Assembly: GCA_035499575.1 (NCBI GenBank)
Contig: DATJYN010000169.1
Location: forward strand, 1-11,066
Direction of reading: 5' to 3'
DNA from: RBG-16-66-20 sp035499575
GTDB taxonomy: Bacteria > Pseudomonadota > Gammaproteobacteria > Burkholderiales > SG8-39
Length of the DNA stretch: 11,066 nt
In this document: one piece after another, positions 1 to 6,996 of the stretch
Layout of the letters: each line of letters opens with the position of its first letter
Numbering within the stretch: position 1 is the stretch's first letter
Position numbers and translations under genes: made by a program
The notes under the pieces: generated by a model
Seen by the model: the letters and a program-made list of their open reading frames with translations, nothing else
Databases searched by the model: none
Told to the model about the DNA's origin: nothing

Positions 1-1
1 C

Positions 2-796
2 ACCGGCAAGGTCGAGGGCCTGGAGTATTTCGCGGGCTACGTCGACAAGATGAAGGCGCGCAACTCCACCGTGTTCGTCGACATGGCGACCATCGCGGGC
101 GCCTCCGGCGGGAAGGAAGGCATGGCGCTCGGCGGCCTGAGTTACGCGCCGACCAAGGACCTGAAGCTGCGGCTTTCCAGCTATCACGTGCCCGACATCC
201 TGAACTCCACCTTCACGGATGTGGAATGGGGTCCCATGATCTCGGAACGCTGGCAGCTGCGCCTGGGGGCAGAGTACATGTTCCAGGGCAGCACCGGGAG
301 CGACCGGCTGACTGGTTCCAACTTCAGCACCTGGGCGGGAGGCCTTCGGGCCGCGCTCTGGGGCACCCGTGGCGGCACGCTCCGGATCGCGTACACGCGG
401 ACCGGAAGCGGCGCGAACTATCGGTCGCCGTACGGCACGTGGGCGGGTTATACGTCGGACGTGGTGACGGACTTCAACCGTGCCGGTGAGCGCGCCTTCC
501 ATCTTGAGGGAAGCTACGATTTCAAGGCGCTGCAGGTGCCGGGACTCGTGTTCACCGCCTACGGTACGTTCGGCGGCAAGGCAATCGACCCCGCGACCGG
601 CGCGCGCGTTTCGGACAAGAACGAGTACAACGCGACGCTCGACTATCGCTTCAACGGCGACCAGTGGCCGGACTGGCTGAAAACCCTCTGGCCCCGCGCC
701 CGCGTCACCCGCGTCGACGAGTCGTTCAACGGCGCCACGACGCACACCTGGGACTACAGGTTCATCGTGAACTACGAGTATGTGCTCAAATATTGA
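2..796 (+). CDS. OprD-family outer membrane porin, 3' part (5' end outside the window)
   Basis: The reading frame is open from base 2 and has no clear start, so this is the C-terminal ~264 residues of a larger protein (OprD-family porins are usually a little over 400 residues). The family is outer-membrane beta-barrels that let small solutes, often basic amino acids or carboxylates, diffuse into the periplasm. Visible support: alternating polar/hydrophobic strands throughout, the block DFNRAGERAFHLEGSYDF followed by VPGLVFTAYGTFGG, which matches the OprD pattern of an FNRAGE segment then a G-x-PGL strand, a late W-x-R-x-R strand (LWPRARVTRVDE), and a C-terminal strand ending in Tyr, an aromatic end as expected for BAM-assembled barrels. 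The AAEx carrier follows 21 bases later, so the two may be co-transcribed and act in series. The substrate cannot be read from sequence. The internal ATG at base 50 is not a credible start because the family-like sequence continues upstream of it. Confidence 0.85.
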   Translation, partial: TGKVEGLEYFAGYVDKMKARNSTVFVDMATIAGASGGKEGMALGGLSYAPTKDLKLRLSSYHVPDILNSTFTDVEWGPMISERWQLRLGAEYMFQGSTGSDRLTGSNFSTWAGGLRAALWGTRGGTLRIAYTRTGSGANYRSPYGTWAGYTSDVVTDFNRAGERAFHLEGSYDFKALQVPGLVFTAYGTFGGKAIDPATGARVSDKNEYNATLDYRFNGDQWPDWLKTLWPRARVTRVDESFNGATTHTWDYRFIVNYEYVLKY

Positions 797-800
797 GCTG

Positions 801-821
801 ATGCTAGCGGCGCGCTGGTGA
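801..821 (+). other. Possible six-codon leader ORF overlapping the GTG start of the AAEx transporter
   Basis: ATG at 801 followed by five sense codons (MLAARW) ends in TGA at 819-821, which overlaps the transporter's GTG start as GTGA. It lies in the short gap after the porin stop. Such overlaps can allow a terminating ribosome to restart on a gene lacking its own binding site, which would fit the weak site here. The ORF is short enough to occur by chance, and no Shine-Dalgarno sequence stands out before its ATG. Confidence 0.2.
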
Positions 822-2512
822 ACATTTCAGATTGGGCCGTCAAGGCCTTGCGCGCGTATCCCGAGATCGCGATGTTTCTGGCGGTCGGCGCCGGCTACTG
901 GATCGGCAACATCCGCTTCGGCAAGTTCACGCTCGGCACGGTCACGGGAGCGCTGATCGCGGGGCTCATCATCGGGCAGGCGGACGTGGCAATGAGCCGT
1001 GATCTTCGCTGGGGCCTGTTCCTGCTTTTTCTCTTTGCCAACGGCTACTCGGCGGGACCGCAGTTCTTTCGCGCACTCAGGCAGGATGGCATCAAGCCGG
1101 TGCTGTTGTCGGTGGTGATCGCGGTCGGCGGAATCTCCAGCGCCTGCTTGATGGCGTGGCTCCTGAAGCTCGATGCCGGGATGGCAGCCGGGCTCTTTTG
1201 CGGCGGCCTCACCCAGTCGGCGGCGATCGGCACCGCAACCGACGCCATCATGAGCTTGCCGATTGCCGAAACGCAGCGCAAGCTGCTCGCCAGCCATGTC
1301 GCCATCGCGGACGCGCTTACCTATGTATTCGGCGCGCTGGGCATGATCGGATTCGTCAGCGCGGTGGCGCCGCGGCTGCTGCGCGTCGACCTTCGCGCGG
1401 AGGCCGCGCGACTGGAGGCGCAGTACGGCATCCGGGCGCAGACCCCGGGGCAGATTTCCGCAAGCATGAAGTTCGCCGCGCGCGCCTATCGCCTCGGCGA
1501 CTCGTCTTTCGCAGGCAGGAGAGTCGAGGACGTAGAGCGCAATACCGAGCGCCTTCGATACTTCATCGAGCGCATCCGGCGCGGCGAGGACGTCGTCGAC
1601 GTGCATCCGGATACCGTACTGGAGCGGGGGGACGTCGTCGTGGTGCACGGGCGCGTGGCGGCGCTGCTCGCGGTCGGTCCACGTTTCGGCGAGGAGGTGC
1701 ACGACCCCGACCTGTTGGATTTCCCGGTAACGATATTGCGTGTCATGGTCACCAACTCCGCGATGTGCGGCCCGACGCTGGAGCAGATGATCCTGTCCGA
1801 GGCCTTCGACTTCCGCGGTGTGGGCATGCGTTCGCTCTCCCGCGCCGGGCAGGAAATCCCGTTCGGCGGGATGACGATCCTGAATCGCGGCGACGTACTG
1901 GAGCTCGTCGGACCGCAGCGTGCCGTCGAGCGGGCCGCCGCCGAGGTCGGCTATGTGCTTCGACCCGGAGAGTCGGCCAGCCTGTCCACGTTGGGATTCG
2001 GCGTCCTGGCGGGAGCGCTCATCGGCCTGCCCTACGTCATGGCGGGCAGCCTCAAGGTCTCGCTCAGCGTCAGCGTCGGCGCGCTGCTCGCCGGGCTGTT
2101 TTTCGGCTGGCTGCGTTCGGTGCGGCCGACCCTTGGCAGCATTCCGCAGCCCACCCTGTTGTTCATGATCGAATTCGGACTGGCCGCGTTCATCGCCGGG
2201 GCGGGCCTGCAGGCCGGACCCGAGTTCGTGCGGGCGGCAAAGGAGCTCGGGCCTGCCGTGCTTGGTGCCGGAATCGTGGTCACCCTGGTGCCCCAGGTGC
2301 TGGCGCTTTACTTCGGACACTATGTCCTGCGGATGAACCCGCTGCTGCTTCTAGGCGGCCTTGCCGGCGCGCAAACGTTTACCGGCGCCCTCGCTGCCTT
2401 GCAGGAAAAGGCGGGCAGCCGCGTACCGGTGCTCGGCTACACCGTCCCCTATGCCACTTCCAATATCCTCCTGACCATCTGCGGCGCGATTGTCGTCGCC
2501 CTCTTCGCGTAG
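818..2512 (+). CDS. Aspartate:alanine exchanger (AAEx) family transporter, AspT/YidE/YbjL-like
   Basis: A 564-residue inner-membrane carrier, the normal length for the family. It has two homologous membrane halves (about residues 12-185 and 390-564) around a cytosolic region (about 205-385) that looks like two RCK_C/TrkA_C-type domains. Visible motifs: PEIAMFLAVGAGYWIG near the N-terminus, GPQFF (81-85) mirrored by GPEF (467-470), GGLTQSAAIGTATDAI (129-144), and GLAGAQTFTGALAAL (514-528) followed by VPVLGYTVPYATSNI. The best-known member, AspT, exchanges aspartate for alanine to build proton-motive force with an aspartate decarboxylase. No decarboxylase is in view, so the substrate is uncertain and I give no symbol. 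The start is GTG; the frame is open upstream only to the porin stop, and the next Met (residue 19) would cut into the conserved N-terminal helix. No strong ribosome binding site is visible, and a six-codon ORF ends on the GTG. Confidence 0.88.
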   Translation: MNISDWAVKALRAYPEIAMFLAVGAGYWIGNIRFGKFTLGTVTGALIAGLIIGQADVAMSRDLRWGLFLLFLFANGYSAGPQFFRALRQDGIKPVLLSVVIAVGGISSACLMAWLLKLDAGMAAGLFCGGLTQSAAIGTATDAIMSLPIAETQRKLLASHVAIADALTYVFGALGMIGFVSAVAPRLLRVDLRAEAARLEAQYGIRAQTPGQISASMKFAARAYRLGDSSFAGRRVEDVERNTERLRYFIERIRRGEDVVDVHPDTVLERGDVVVVHGRVAALLAVGPRFGEEVHDPDLLDFPVTILRVMVTNSAMCGPTLEQMILSEAFDFRGVGMRSLSRAGQEIPFGGMTILNRGDVLELVGPQRAVERAAAEVGYVLRPGESASLSTLGFGVLAGALIGLPYVMAGSLKVSLSVSVGALLAGLFFGWLRSVRPTLGSIPQPTLLFMIEFGLAAFIAGAGLQAGPEFVRAAKELGPAVLGAGIVVTLVPQVLALYFGHYVLRMNPLLLLGGLAGAQTFTGALAALQEKAGSRVPVLGYTVPYATSNILLTICGAIVVALFA

Positions 2513-2543
2513 CTCCCGCAACCTGCATTCAAGATTGCGATCG

Positions 2544-4127
2544 ATGAAGACGGGACGCGTCATTGCCGGGTATCGCCTGGCGTGGCTTGCCGGCGCCATG
2601 GTTTTCCTGCTGGGCGCCTGCGCAAGCCTGCCCACTGATGTCGCGAGGACGCCGTCCTACGCCCTCACCAACACGGCAGAGACCCGGCTCGGCAGGGCGG
2701 TGGAGCCGCTTGCGAGGCAGCACGAGGCGTCGCTGTCGGGGCTGGTGCCGATGCCGGACGGTCGTGAAGGCTTTGCCGCGCGCGTGCTGCTCGCCCAGGC
2801 CGCCGAGCGTACGCTCGACATCCAGACCTTCATCTGGCACGACGACGCCACAGGTACGCTGCTGTTCGAGCAGGTGCGGCTTGCGGCCCGGCGTGGCGTG
2901 AGGGTCCGGCTGCTGCTCGACGACCTGAATACCAGCGGCCTCGATTCCCTGCTGGCGATGCTGGCGGCCGAGCCCAATATCGAGCTGCGACTGTTCAATC
3001 CGTTCGCCAGCCGCAATCATCGCCTGCTCGGCTTCCTCGGAGATTTCGAGCGCCTGAACCGGCGCATGCACAACAAGTCGTTCACCGCCGACAACCAGGT
3101 GAGCGTGGTCGGCGGGCGCAATATAGGCGACGAGTACTTCGATGCGAGCCAGGACGGCAATTTCATCGACAACGAGGTTGTCGCCGTCGGCAAGGAGCCG
3201 CGCGAGGTGTCGGCGCTCTTCGACCGCTTCTGGAACAGCGTCTCCGCTTACCCGGCGCAAGCGATCCTGAAAGGCGTGGCGCCGATGAGCGCCCAGGCTT
3301 TTGACGAAAAAGTCGCCGCCGTGCGCTCGAGCGCCTTGGCCCAGCCCTATCTGAACGCGGTTCTGCGCTCGCCGGTCGTGAGGCAGATGCTCGCGCGCGA
3401 GCTGCCATGGGAATGGACCGCCGCGCAGCTGGTCTTCGACGATCCGGAAAAGGTGCTGCTGCCGCCAGGCGCGATCGAAACGCAGTTGCTGCCGCGGCTG
3501 CTCGATGCCATGGGCAAACCCGAACGGGAGCTCGATCTCGTGTCGCCCTATTTCGTGCCCGACGAAAAGACCATGGCCAAGCTGACCAACCTGGCGCAGC
3601 GCGGCGTGCGCGTGCGCGTGCTGACCAACTCGCTGGCGGCCACCGACGTCGTCCCCGTCTACGCTGGATATGCGAAATTCCGCGAACCGCTGCTGCGCAG
3701 TGGCGTGCGGCTCTACGAGCTGAAGGCCACGGCCGAAGTGAGCCGGTACAAGGACAAGGAGGACCGCGATGCGAGGGGCGGCAGCGGAATATCCGCAAGA
3801 TCAACTTCCGCGCTGCACGCGAAGAATATTGCCGCCGACCGGGAGCGCGCATTTGTCGGCTCGTTCAATTTGGATCCGCGCTCCGAGCACCTCAACACCG
3901 AGATGGGACTGGTGGTGTGGAGCCCGGCGCTTGCGGGCGCGATATCCGCAAGGCTGGACGAGCGGCTGCCTTTGATCGCCTATGAATTGAAGCTTGCCGA
4001 TGACGGAGAGCTCCGATGGTTCGACGCAGAAGGGCCGCCGCAGACGGTCGAACCGGATACGAGCTTCGGGCGCCGGCTGAAGTTCCGTCTGCTGAAGCTG
4101 CTGCCGTCCTTCGATTGGCTACTCTAG
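2544..4127 (+). CDS. Phospholipase D superfamily lipoprotein, cardiolipin synthase C (ClsC/YmdC)-like
   Basis: 527 residues. The N-terminus is a lipoprotein signal peptide: Lys2 and Arg5, a hydrophobic stretch, then the lipobox LGAC with Cys26; Ala at +2 predicts the outer membrane. Two complete HKD motifs are visible: H176-x-K178-x4-D183 followed by VVGGRNIGDEYF, and H425-x-K427-x4-D432 followed by VGSFNLDPRSEHLNTE. Both are needed for the ping-pong phosphatidyl transfer of this superfamily. The C-terminus ends LLKLLPSFDWLL, similar to other ClsC-type proteins. ClsC of Escherichia coli makes cardiolipin from phosphatidylglycerol and phosphatidylethanolamine; a role in cardiolipin synthesis or phospholipid turnover is inferred here. 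I chose ATG 2544 because it puts the signal peptide at the N-terminus; the alternative ATG at 2490 lies inside the transporter gene and adds 18 polar residues. The gene begins 31 bases after the transporter stop, with no clear promoter or good ribosome binding site. No partner resembling ymdB is next to it. Confidence 0.87.
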   Translation: MKTGRVIAGYRLAWLAGAMVFLLGACASLPTDVARTPSYALTNTAETRLGRAVEPLARQHEASLSGLVPMPDGREGFAARVLLAQAAERTLDIQTFIWHDDATGTLLFEQVRLAARRGVRVRLLLDDLNTSGLDSLLAMLAAEPNIELRLFNPFASRNHRLLGFLGDFERLNRRMHNKSFTADNQVSVVGGRNIGDEYFDASQDGNFIDNEVVAVGKEPREVSALFDRFWNSVSAYPAQAILKGVAPMSAQAFDEKVAAVRSSALAQPYLNAVLRSPVVRQMLARELPWEWTAAQLVFDDPEKVLLPPGAIETQLLPRLLDAMGKPERELDLVSPYFVPDEKTMAKLTNLAQRGVRVRVLTNSLAATDVVPVYAGYAKFREPLLRSGVRLYELKATAEVSRYKDKEDRDARGGSGISARSTSALHAKNIAADRERAFVGSFNLDPRSEHLNTEMGLVVWSPALAGAISARLDERLPLIAYELKLADDGELRWFDAEGPPQTVEPDTSFGRRLKFRLLKLLPSFDWLL

Positions 4128-4144
4128 GGAGACGCCACCATCCC

Positions 4145-4345
4145 ATGGGCCGCTTCGCCCGGCTGGGTATCGTCCTGGCGCTGATACTCGCGGTCGAGAC
4201 GCACGGAGCAATTCATTACGCTCGCCGGGTCGAAAAGCAGCATATCTGGCGAGCCGTACCTGGTCAGATGCGCAGGCAGCGTTCCGGTGAGCAGTTCGAT
4301 TTGGCTTTCCACGCGCCTGCGGCAACTACGCAAGTAGCTACTTGA
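4145..4345 (+). CDS. Doubtful small ORF, 66 residues, with one hydrophobic segment
   Basis: This ORF sits alone in the 270-base gap between the PLD gene and the 4.5S RNA. It starts 17 bases after the PLD stop. The predicted protein begins MGRFARLGIVLALILAVETHG, a basic N-terminus followed by a hydrophobic stretch at about residues 7-17 that could be an anchor or weak signal peptide; the remainder is polar and basic. I recognise no family. GGGAG lies upstream but about 13 bases from the ATG, too far for a good binding site. By my count the share of codons ending in G or C (roughly 60-65%) is lower than expected for genes here, especially in the second half. The stop codon lies within a 14-bp palindrome. 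It may be non-coding. Confidence 0.22.
   Translation: MGRFARLGIVLALILAVETHGAIHYARRVEKQHIWRAVPGQMRRQRSGEQFDLAFHAPAATTQVAT
4331..4344. repeat. Perfect 14-bp palindrome CAAGTAGCTACTTG
   Basis: The two 7-base arms, CAAGTAG and CTACTTG, are exact reverse complements with no spacer. It lies 40 bases upstream of the extended -10 element of the 4.5S RNA promoter. As DNA it could bind a dimeric regulator. As RNA it is a poor hairpin because it has no loop unless the inner pairs open, and no T-run follows, so it is not a standard terminator. Confidence 0.5.
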
Positions 4346-4381
4346 TCTCGACGCCGCCGCAGCCGAGACCGTCAGGCGACA

Positions 4382-4390
4382 TGTTACATT
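4382..4390 (+). promoter_or_regulatory. Extended -10 promoter element for the 4.5S RNA
   Basis: TGT TACATT is a TG-n extended -10 motif with a four-of-six match to TATAAT. Its last base is 7 bases before the predicted first base of the 4.5S RNA (4398), the expected distance to a start of transcription. No recognisable -35 box lies 16-18 bases upstream, which is tolerated when the -10 is extended. Confidence 0.5.
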
Positions 4391-4397
4391 CTGCGGC

Positions 4398-4493
4398 GGC
4401 GGGCCCCCCCGCATTGCAGGCTGGTGAACCTGGTCAGGTCCGGAAGGAAGCAGCCACAGCCGGAATCTGCAAGTGCCGGGGTCAGGCTCGCCA
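4398..4493 (+). ncRNA. ffs: 4.5S signal recognition particle RNA (bacterial small SRP RNA)
   Basis: The RNA core of the signal recognition particle; with Ffh it targets nascent inner-membrane proteins to FtsY. The conserved domain IV apex AGGTCCGGAAGGAAGCAGCC is present exactly, including the GGAA tetraloop and the asymmetric loop that binds the Ffh M domain. The expected single long hairpin can be traced: GGCGGGCC at 4398-4405 pairs with GGCTCGCC at 4485-4492 (one G-U), a C-run near 4406-4409 with GGGG at 4478-4481, TTGCAG at 4414-4419 with CTGCAA at 4467-4472, and GGCTG (4419-4423) with CAGCC (4457-4461). The length of about 96 bases fits the Alu-lacking proteobacterial form. Exact ends are estimated from the base of the stem. 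No terminator with a T-run separates it from dnaX, whose ATG is about 31 bases downstream, so read-through into dnaX is possible. Confidence 0.95.
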
Positions 4494-4524
4494 ATTCCGC
4501 TCCCGCCGCCGTTAAAATCGAGCC

Positions 4525-6045
4525 ATGAGCTATCAAGTGCTTGCCCGCAAATGGCGGCCGCGCAGTTTCGCCAATCTGGTCGGGCAGGAGCACGTCGTGA
4601 AGGCGCTGCGCCACGCGCTCGAGAAGCAGCGGTTGCACCATGCCTACCTGTTCACCGGCACGCGTGGGGTCGGCAAGACCACGCTGGCGCGCATCCTGGC
4701 CAAGTGCCTGAATTGCGAGACGGGCATCACGCCCGAGCCTTGCGGCAAGTGCGGCGCCTGCGTCGAGATCGACGGCGGGCGCTTCCCGGACCTGATCGAG
4801 ATCGATGCGGCGACCAATACCGGCGTCGACGAGATGCGCGCGCTGCAGGACAACGCCGCCTATGTACCCGTGCGCGGACGCTTCAAGGTATTCGTGATCG
4901 ACGAAGTGCACATGCTCTCGAAGCCGGCTTTCAACTCGATGCTGAAGACGCTGGAGGAGCCACCGGCGCACATAAAATTCATCCTTGCCACCACCGACCC
5001 GCAGAAAATCCCGGTGACGGTGCTGTCACGCTGCCTGCAGTTCAACCTGAAGCAGATGCCGCGCGCGGCGATTGCCGCGCACCTGGAAAAGGTCCTCGCC
5101 GAAGAAAAAGTTGCGTTCGAGAAAGAGGCGCTGCCGCTGATCGCACGCGCCGCTGCGGGCAGCATGCGCGACGCGTTGTCTCTGCTCGACCAGGCGATCG
5201 CGCACGGTGCCGGCAAGCTCGCGGCCGCAGGGTTGCGCGAAATGCTGGGCGCAGTGGACGAGACATATCTGCTGCGGCTGCTGGAGGCGCTCGCGAGCGG
5301 CGACGGTTCGGCGATGGCGGCGATCGCCGACGAGATGCAGGCGCGCACGCTGTCGTTCGACGTCGCGCTGCAGGACCTGGCGAGTCTGCTGCTTCGCGTA
5401 ACGCTAGCGCAGACAGTGCCCGGAGCGCTGGAGGAGGATTTGCCGGAACGGGAGCGCGTCGTCGCGCTTGCCAAGGCAATCGATCCGGAAACAGTGCAGC
5501 TGTGCTACCAGATCGCGCTGCAGGGCCGCGATGACTTGTCGCTGGCGCCGGACGAACATGCCGGTTTCCTGATGACGCTGCTGAGGATGTTGGCATTTCG
5601 CCCCGATGAATCAATGACTTCCGAGAGAAAAGAAGAGCAACCGAAGGCGAAACCTGCCGAATTCGACGGCGACTGGGTGGCGCTGGTGCAGAAACTGCCG
5701 CTTGCCGGCGGCGCCAAGGAACTGGGCCGCAATTCCGAACTCAAAAGCCACGGCAACGGAGTTTTCGAGTTGGTGGTGCAAAAGAACATGGCCCACCTCG
5801 CCGGCGAATCGTTCAGGGAAAAGTTGCAGGCGGGGCTTGCCGCGCATTTCGGCCGCACGGTCAAGGTGCAGGTTGCTTTCGGCGAGACGCGCGGCGGCAC
5901 TGTGGCGGCGCTGGATAACGCTGAAAAGGGTGCGCGCCATGCGGAAGCGGTGCGCGCGGTACAGGGAGACAATTTCGTGCAGGAACTCGTCAACCTCTTC
6001 GATGGCAGGGTCGTCGATTCCACTATCCGGGAAAAACAGCGATGA
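4525..6045 (+). CDS. dnaX: DNA polymerase III subunit tau/gamma, compact form
   Basis: The motor of the clamp loader that places the beta clamp on primed DNA. 506 residues. In order: Walker A GTRGVGKT (45-52); zinc site Cys64, Cys73, Cys76, Cys79, the same numbering as E. coli; Walker B with VIDE (124-127); sensor 1 ATTD (155-158); arginine finger in SRC (Arg169); the collar domain to about 360; then only ~20 polar residues and a C-terminal domain (about 382-504) resembling tau domain V, which binds polymerase alpha. E. coli tau is 643 residues with a long linker/domain IV that binds DnaB; that region is nearly absent here. I see no A-AAA-AAG slippery heptamer near the domain III boundary, so a gamma form by frameshifting is not supported. 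ATG 4525 gives the canonical MSYQVLARKWRP start; its ribosome binding site is weak. Its stop overlaps the ebfC start by four bases (ATGA). Confidence 0.97.
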   Translation: MSYQVLARKWRPRSFANLVGQEHVVKALRHALEKQRLHHAYLFTGTRGVGKTTLARILAKCLNCETGITPEPCGKCGACVEIDGGRFPDLIEIDAATNTGVDEMRALQDNAAYVPVRGRFKVFVIDEVHMLSKPAFNSMLKTLEEPPAHIKFILATTDPQKIPVTVLSRCLQFNLKQMPRAAIAAHLEKVLAEEKVAFEKEALPLIARAAAGSMRDALSLLDQAIAHGAGKLAAAGLREMLGAVDETYLLRLLEALASGDGSAMAAIADEMQARTLSFDVALQDLASLLLRVTLAQTVPGALEEDLPERERVVALAKAIDPETVQLCYQIALQGRDDLSLAPDEHAGFLMTLLRMLAFRPDESMTSERKEEQPKAKPAEFDGDWVALVQKLPLAGGAKELGRNSELKSHGNGVFELVVQKNMAHLAGESFREKLQAGLAAHFGRTVKVQVAFGETRGGTVAALDNAEKGARHAEAVRAVQGDNFVQELVNLFDGRVVDSTIREKQR

Positions 6046-6362
6046 AGGGCAATATCGGCCAGATGATGAAACAGGCGCAGATGATGCAAGAAAACATGCG
6101 CCGCATGCAGGAGCAATTGGGCAGCCTGGAGGTCGAGGGTCAGTCCGGCTCGGGCATGGTGAAGCTGGTGATGAACTGCAAGCATGAGGTGCGCCGTGTC
6201 AGCATCGATCCCTCGCTAACCGCGGACCGGGAGATGCTGGAGGATCTGCTGGTGGCTGCGTTCAACGACGGCGCTCGCAAGGTCGAAGAAACGGTCAACG
6301 AGAAGATGAAGGCCGTGACCGCGGGCATGGGCCTGCCGGCAGGCCTGAAGCTGCCCTTCTAG
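6042..6362 (+). CDS. ebfC: Nucleoid-associated protein, YbaB/EbfC family
   Basis: A 106-residue protein of the usual size for YbaB/EbfC, a dimeric DNA-binding protein that coats the nucleoid and sits between dnaX and recR in very many bacteria. The N-terminus is a Met/Gln-rich amphipathic helix (NIGQMMKQAQMMQENMRRMQ), followed by the family strands with EGQSGSGMVKLVMNCKHEVRRVSIDPSL and a C-terminal helix region including LLVAAFNDGARKVEE and the typical MGLPAGLKLPF tail. The ATG overlaps the dnaX stop as ATGA, which predicts translational coupling, and the stop is directly followed by recR. Its exact physiological role remains poorly defined in the family. Confidence 0.96.
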   Translation: MKGNIGQMMKQAQMMQENMRRMQEQLGSLEVEGQSGSGMVKLVMNCKHEVRRVSIDPSLTADREMLEDLLVAAFNDGARKVEETVNEKMKAVTAGMGLPAGLKLPF

Positions 6363-6974
6363 ATGAAGCGCGACGCCGTCCCCAGCGCAGCCGGACTCGA
6401 GCGCCTGATCGAGGCGCTGCGCGTGCTGCCCGGAGTGGGGCCGCGTTCCGCGCAGCGCATGGCCTACTACCTGCTGCAGCATGATCGCGCCGGCGCCGAA
6501 GCGCTGGGTGCGTCGTTGGCGGAGGCGCTGCGCGCGGTGCGCCACTGCGCGCGCTGCAACAATTTCACCGAGGAAGAAGTCTGCATGCTGTGCCGCTCGC
6601 CCCGGCGCGATCCGTCGCTGTTGTGCGTGGTCGAGACGCCAGCCGACCTTGCCATGGTCGAGCAGACCCTGAGTTATTCGGGCATGTACTTCGTACTGAT
6701 GGGCCGACTGTCGCCGCTGGACGGTGTCGGGCCGCGCGACATTGGCATGGACCGGCTGCTCGCCCGTGCGGGCGATGGCACGGTGCAGGAGGTGATCCTC
6801 GCGACGAACTTCACGAACGAAGGCGAGGCGACGGCGCACTACATCGCCGAAATGCTGCGCGCGCGCGGCATCCGCGCCACGCGCATTGCCCGCGGCGTGC
6901 CGCTTGGCGGAGAACTCGAGTACGTCGACGTCGGCACCATCTCGCAGGCATTGCTGGACCGCCGCGGGTTATAG
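6363..6974 (+). CDS. recR: Recombination mediator protein RecR
   Basis: 203 residues, standard length. RecR works with RecO (and RecF) to load RecA on SSB-coated single-stranded gaps. Visible: a helix-hairpin-helix segment LPGVGPRSAQRMAYYLL (about 22-38), a four-cysteine zinc finger with Cys62, Cys65, Cys74 and Cys77 (CARCNNFTEEEVCMLC), and a Toprim domain beginning near LLCVVETPADLAMVE with the later ATNFTNEGEATAHY block and RGVPLGGELEYVD. The ATG follows the ebfC stop without a spacer, so its translation probably depends on ebfC. There is no obvious terminator after the stop; the transporter genes begin 29 bases later. Confidence 0.97.
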   Translation: MKRDAVPSAAGLERLIEALRVLPGVGPRSAQRMAYYLLQHDRAGAEALGASLAEALRAVRHCARCNNFTEEEVCMLCRSPRRDPSLLCVVETPADLAMVEQTLSYSGMYFVLMGRLSPLDGVGPRDIGMDRLLARAGDGTVQEVILATNFTNEGEATAHYIAEMLRARGIRATRIARGVPLGGELEYVDVGTISQALLDRRGL

Positions 6975-6989
6975 TTCGCTTGACACAAT

Positions 6990-6996
6990 GGAGGAG
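6990..6996 (+). promoter_or_regulatory. Strong ribosome binding site for the ABC substrate-binding protein
   Basis: GGAGGAG lies 7 bases before ATG 7004. It is the best Shine-Dalgarno match in the window and fixes the start of this gene against the longer open frame that runs back into recR. It fits a periplasmic binding protein, usually needed in excess over its membrane partners. Confidence 0.8.

Noticed and set aside
827..2320. Long antisense ORF of 497 codons across the AAEx carrier
   Set aside because: It lies entirely inside a well-recognised gene, is rich in Arg, Gln, His and Asp, and shows no domain; such open frames are common opposite GC-rich genes.
1156..2547. 463-codon same-strand ORF in another frame of the carrier
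   Set aside because: Its translation is Arg/Ala-rich with low complexity and no recognisable fold, while the other frame carries clear family motifs.
3789..3952. 11-base repeat ATATCCGCAAG within the PLD gene
   Set aside because: Both copies are in frame and encode the same short ISAR peptide in ordinary coding sequence; most likely chance.
4145..4320. Minus-strand reading frame opposite the small ORF
   Set aside because: It has plausible residue composition but no suitable start, no binding site and no recognised family, and its longer form begins inside the 4.5S RNA.
5101..5110. A-run GAAGAAAAAG in dnaX as a programmed frameshift site
   Set aside because: It does not fit the X-XXY-YYZ heptamer in frame and lies near residue 193, within the ATPase region, far from where gamma would end.
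5623..5637. GAGAGAAAAGAAGAG at the domain III boundary of dnaX as a frameshift site
   Set aside because: The position is right, but the heptamer is not canonical and the -1 frame has no early stop, so no gamma-like product would result.
6980..6985. TTGACA after recR as a promoter -35 box
   Set aside because: No -10-like hexamer lies 16-18 bases downstream; that position falls on the start codon of the next gene.
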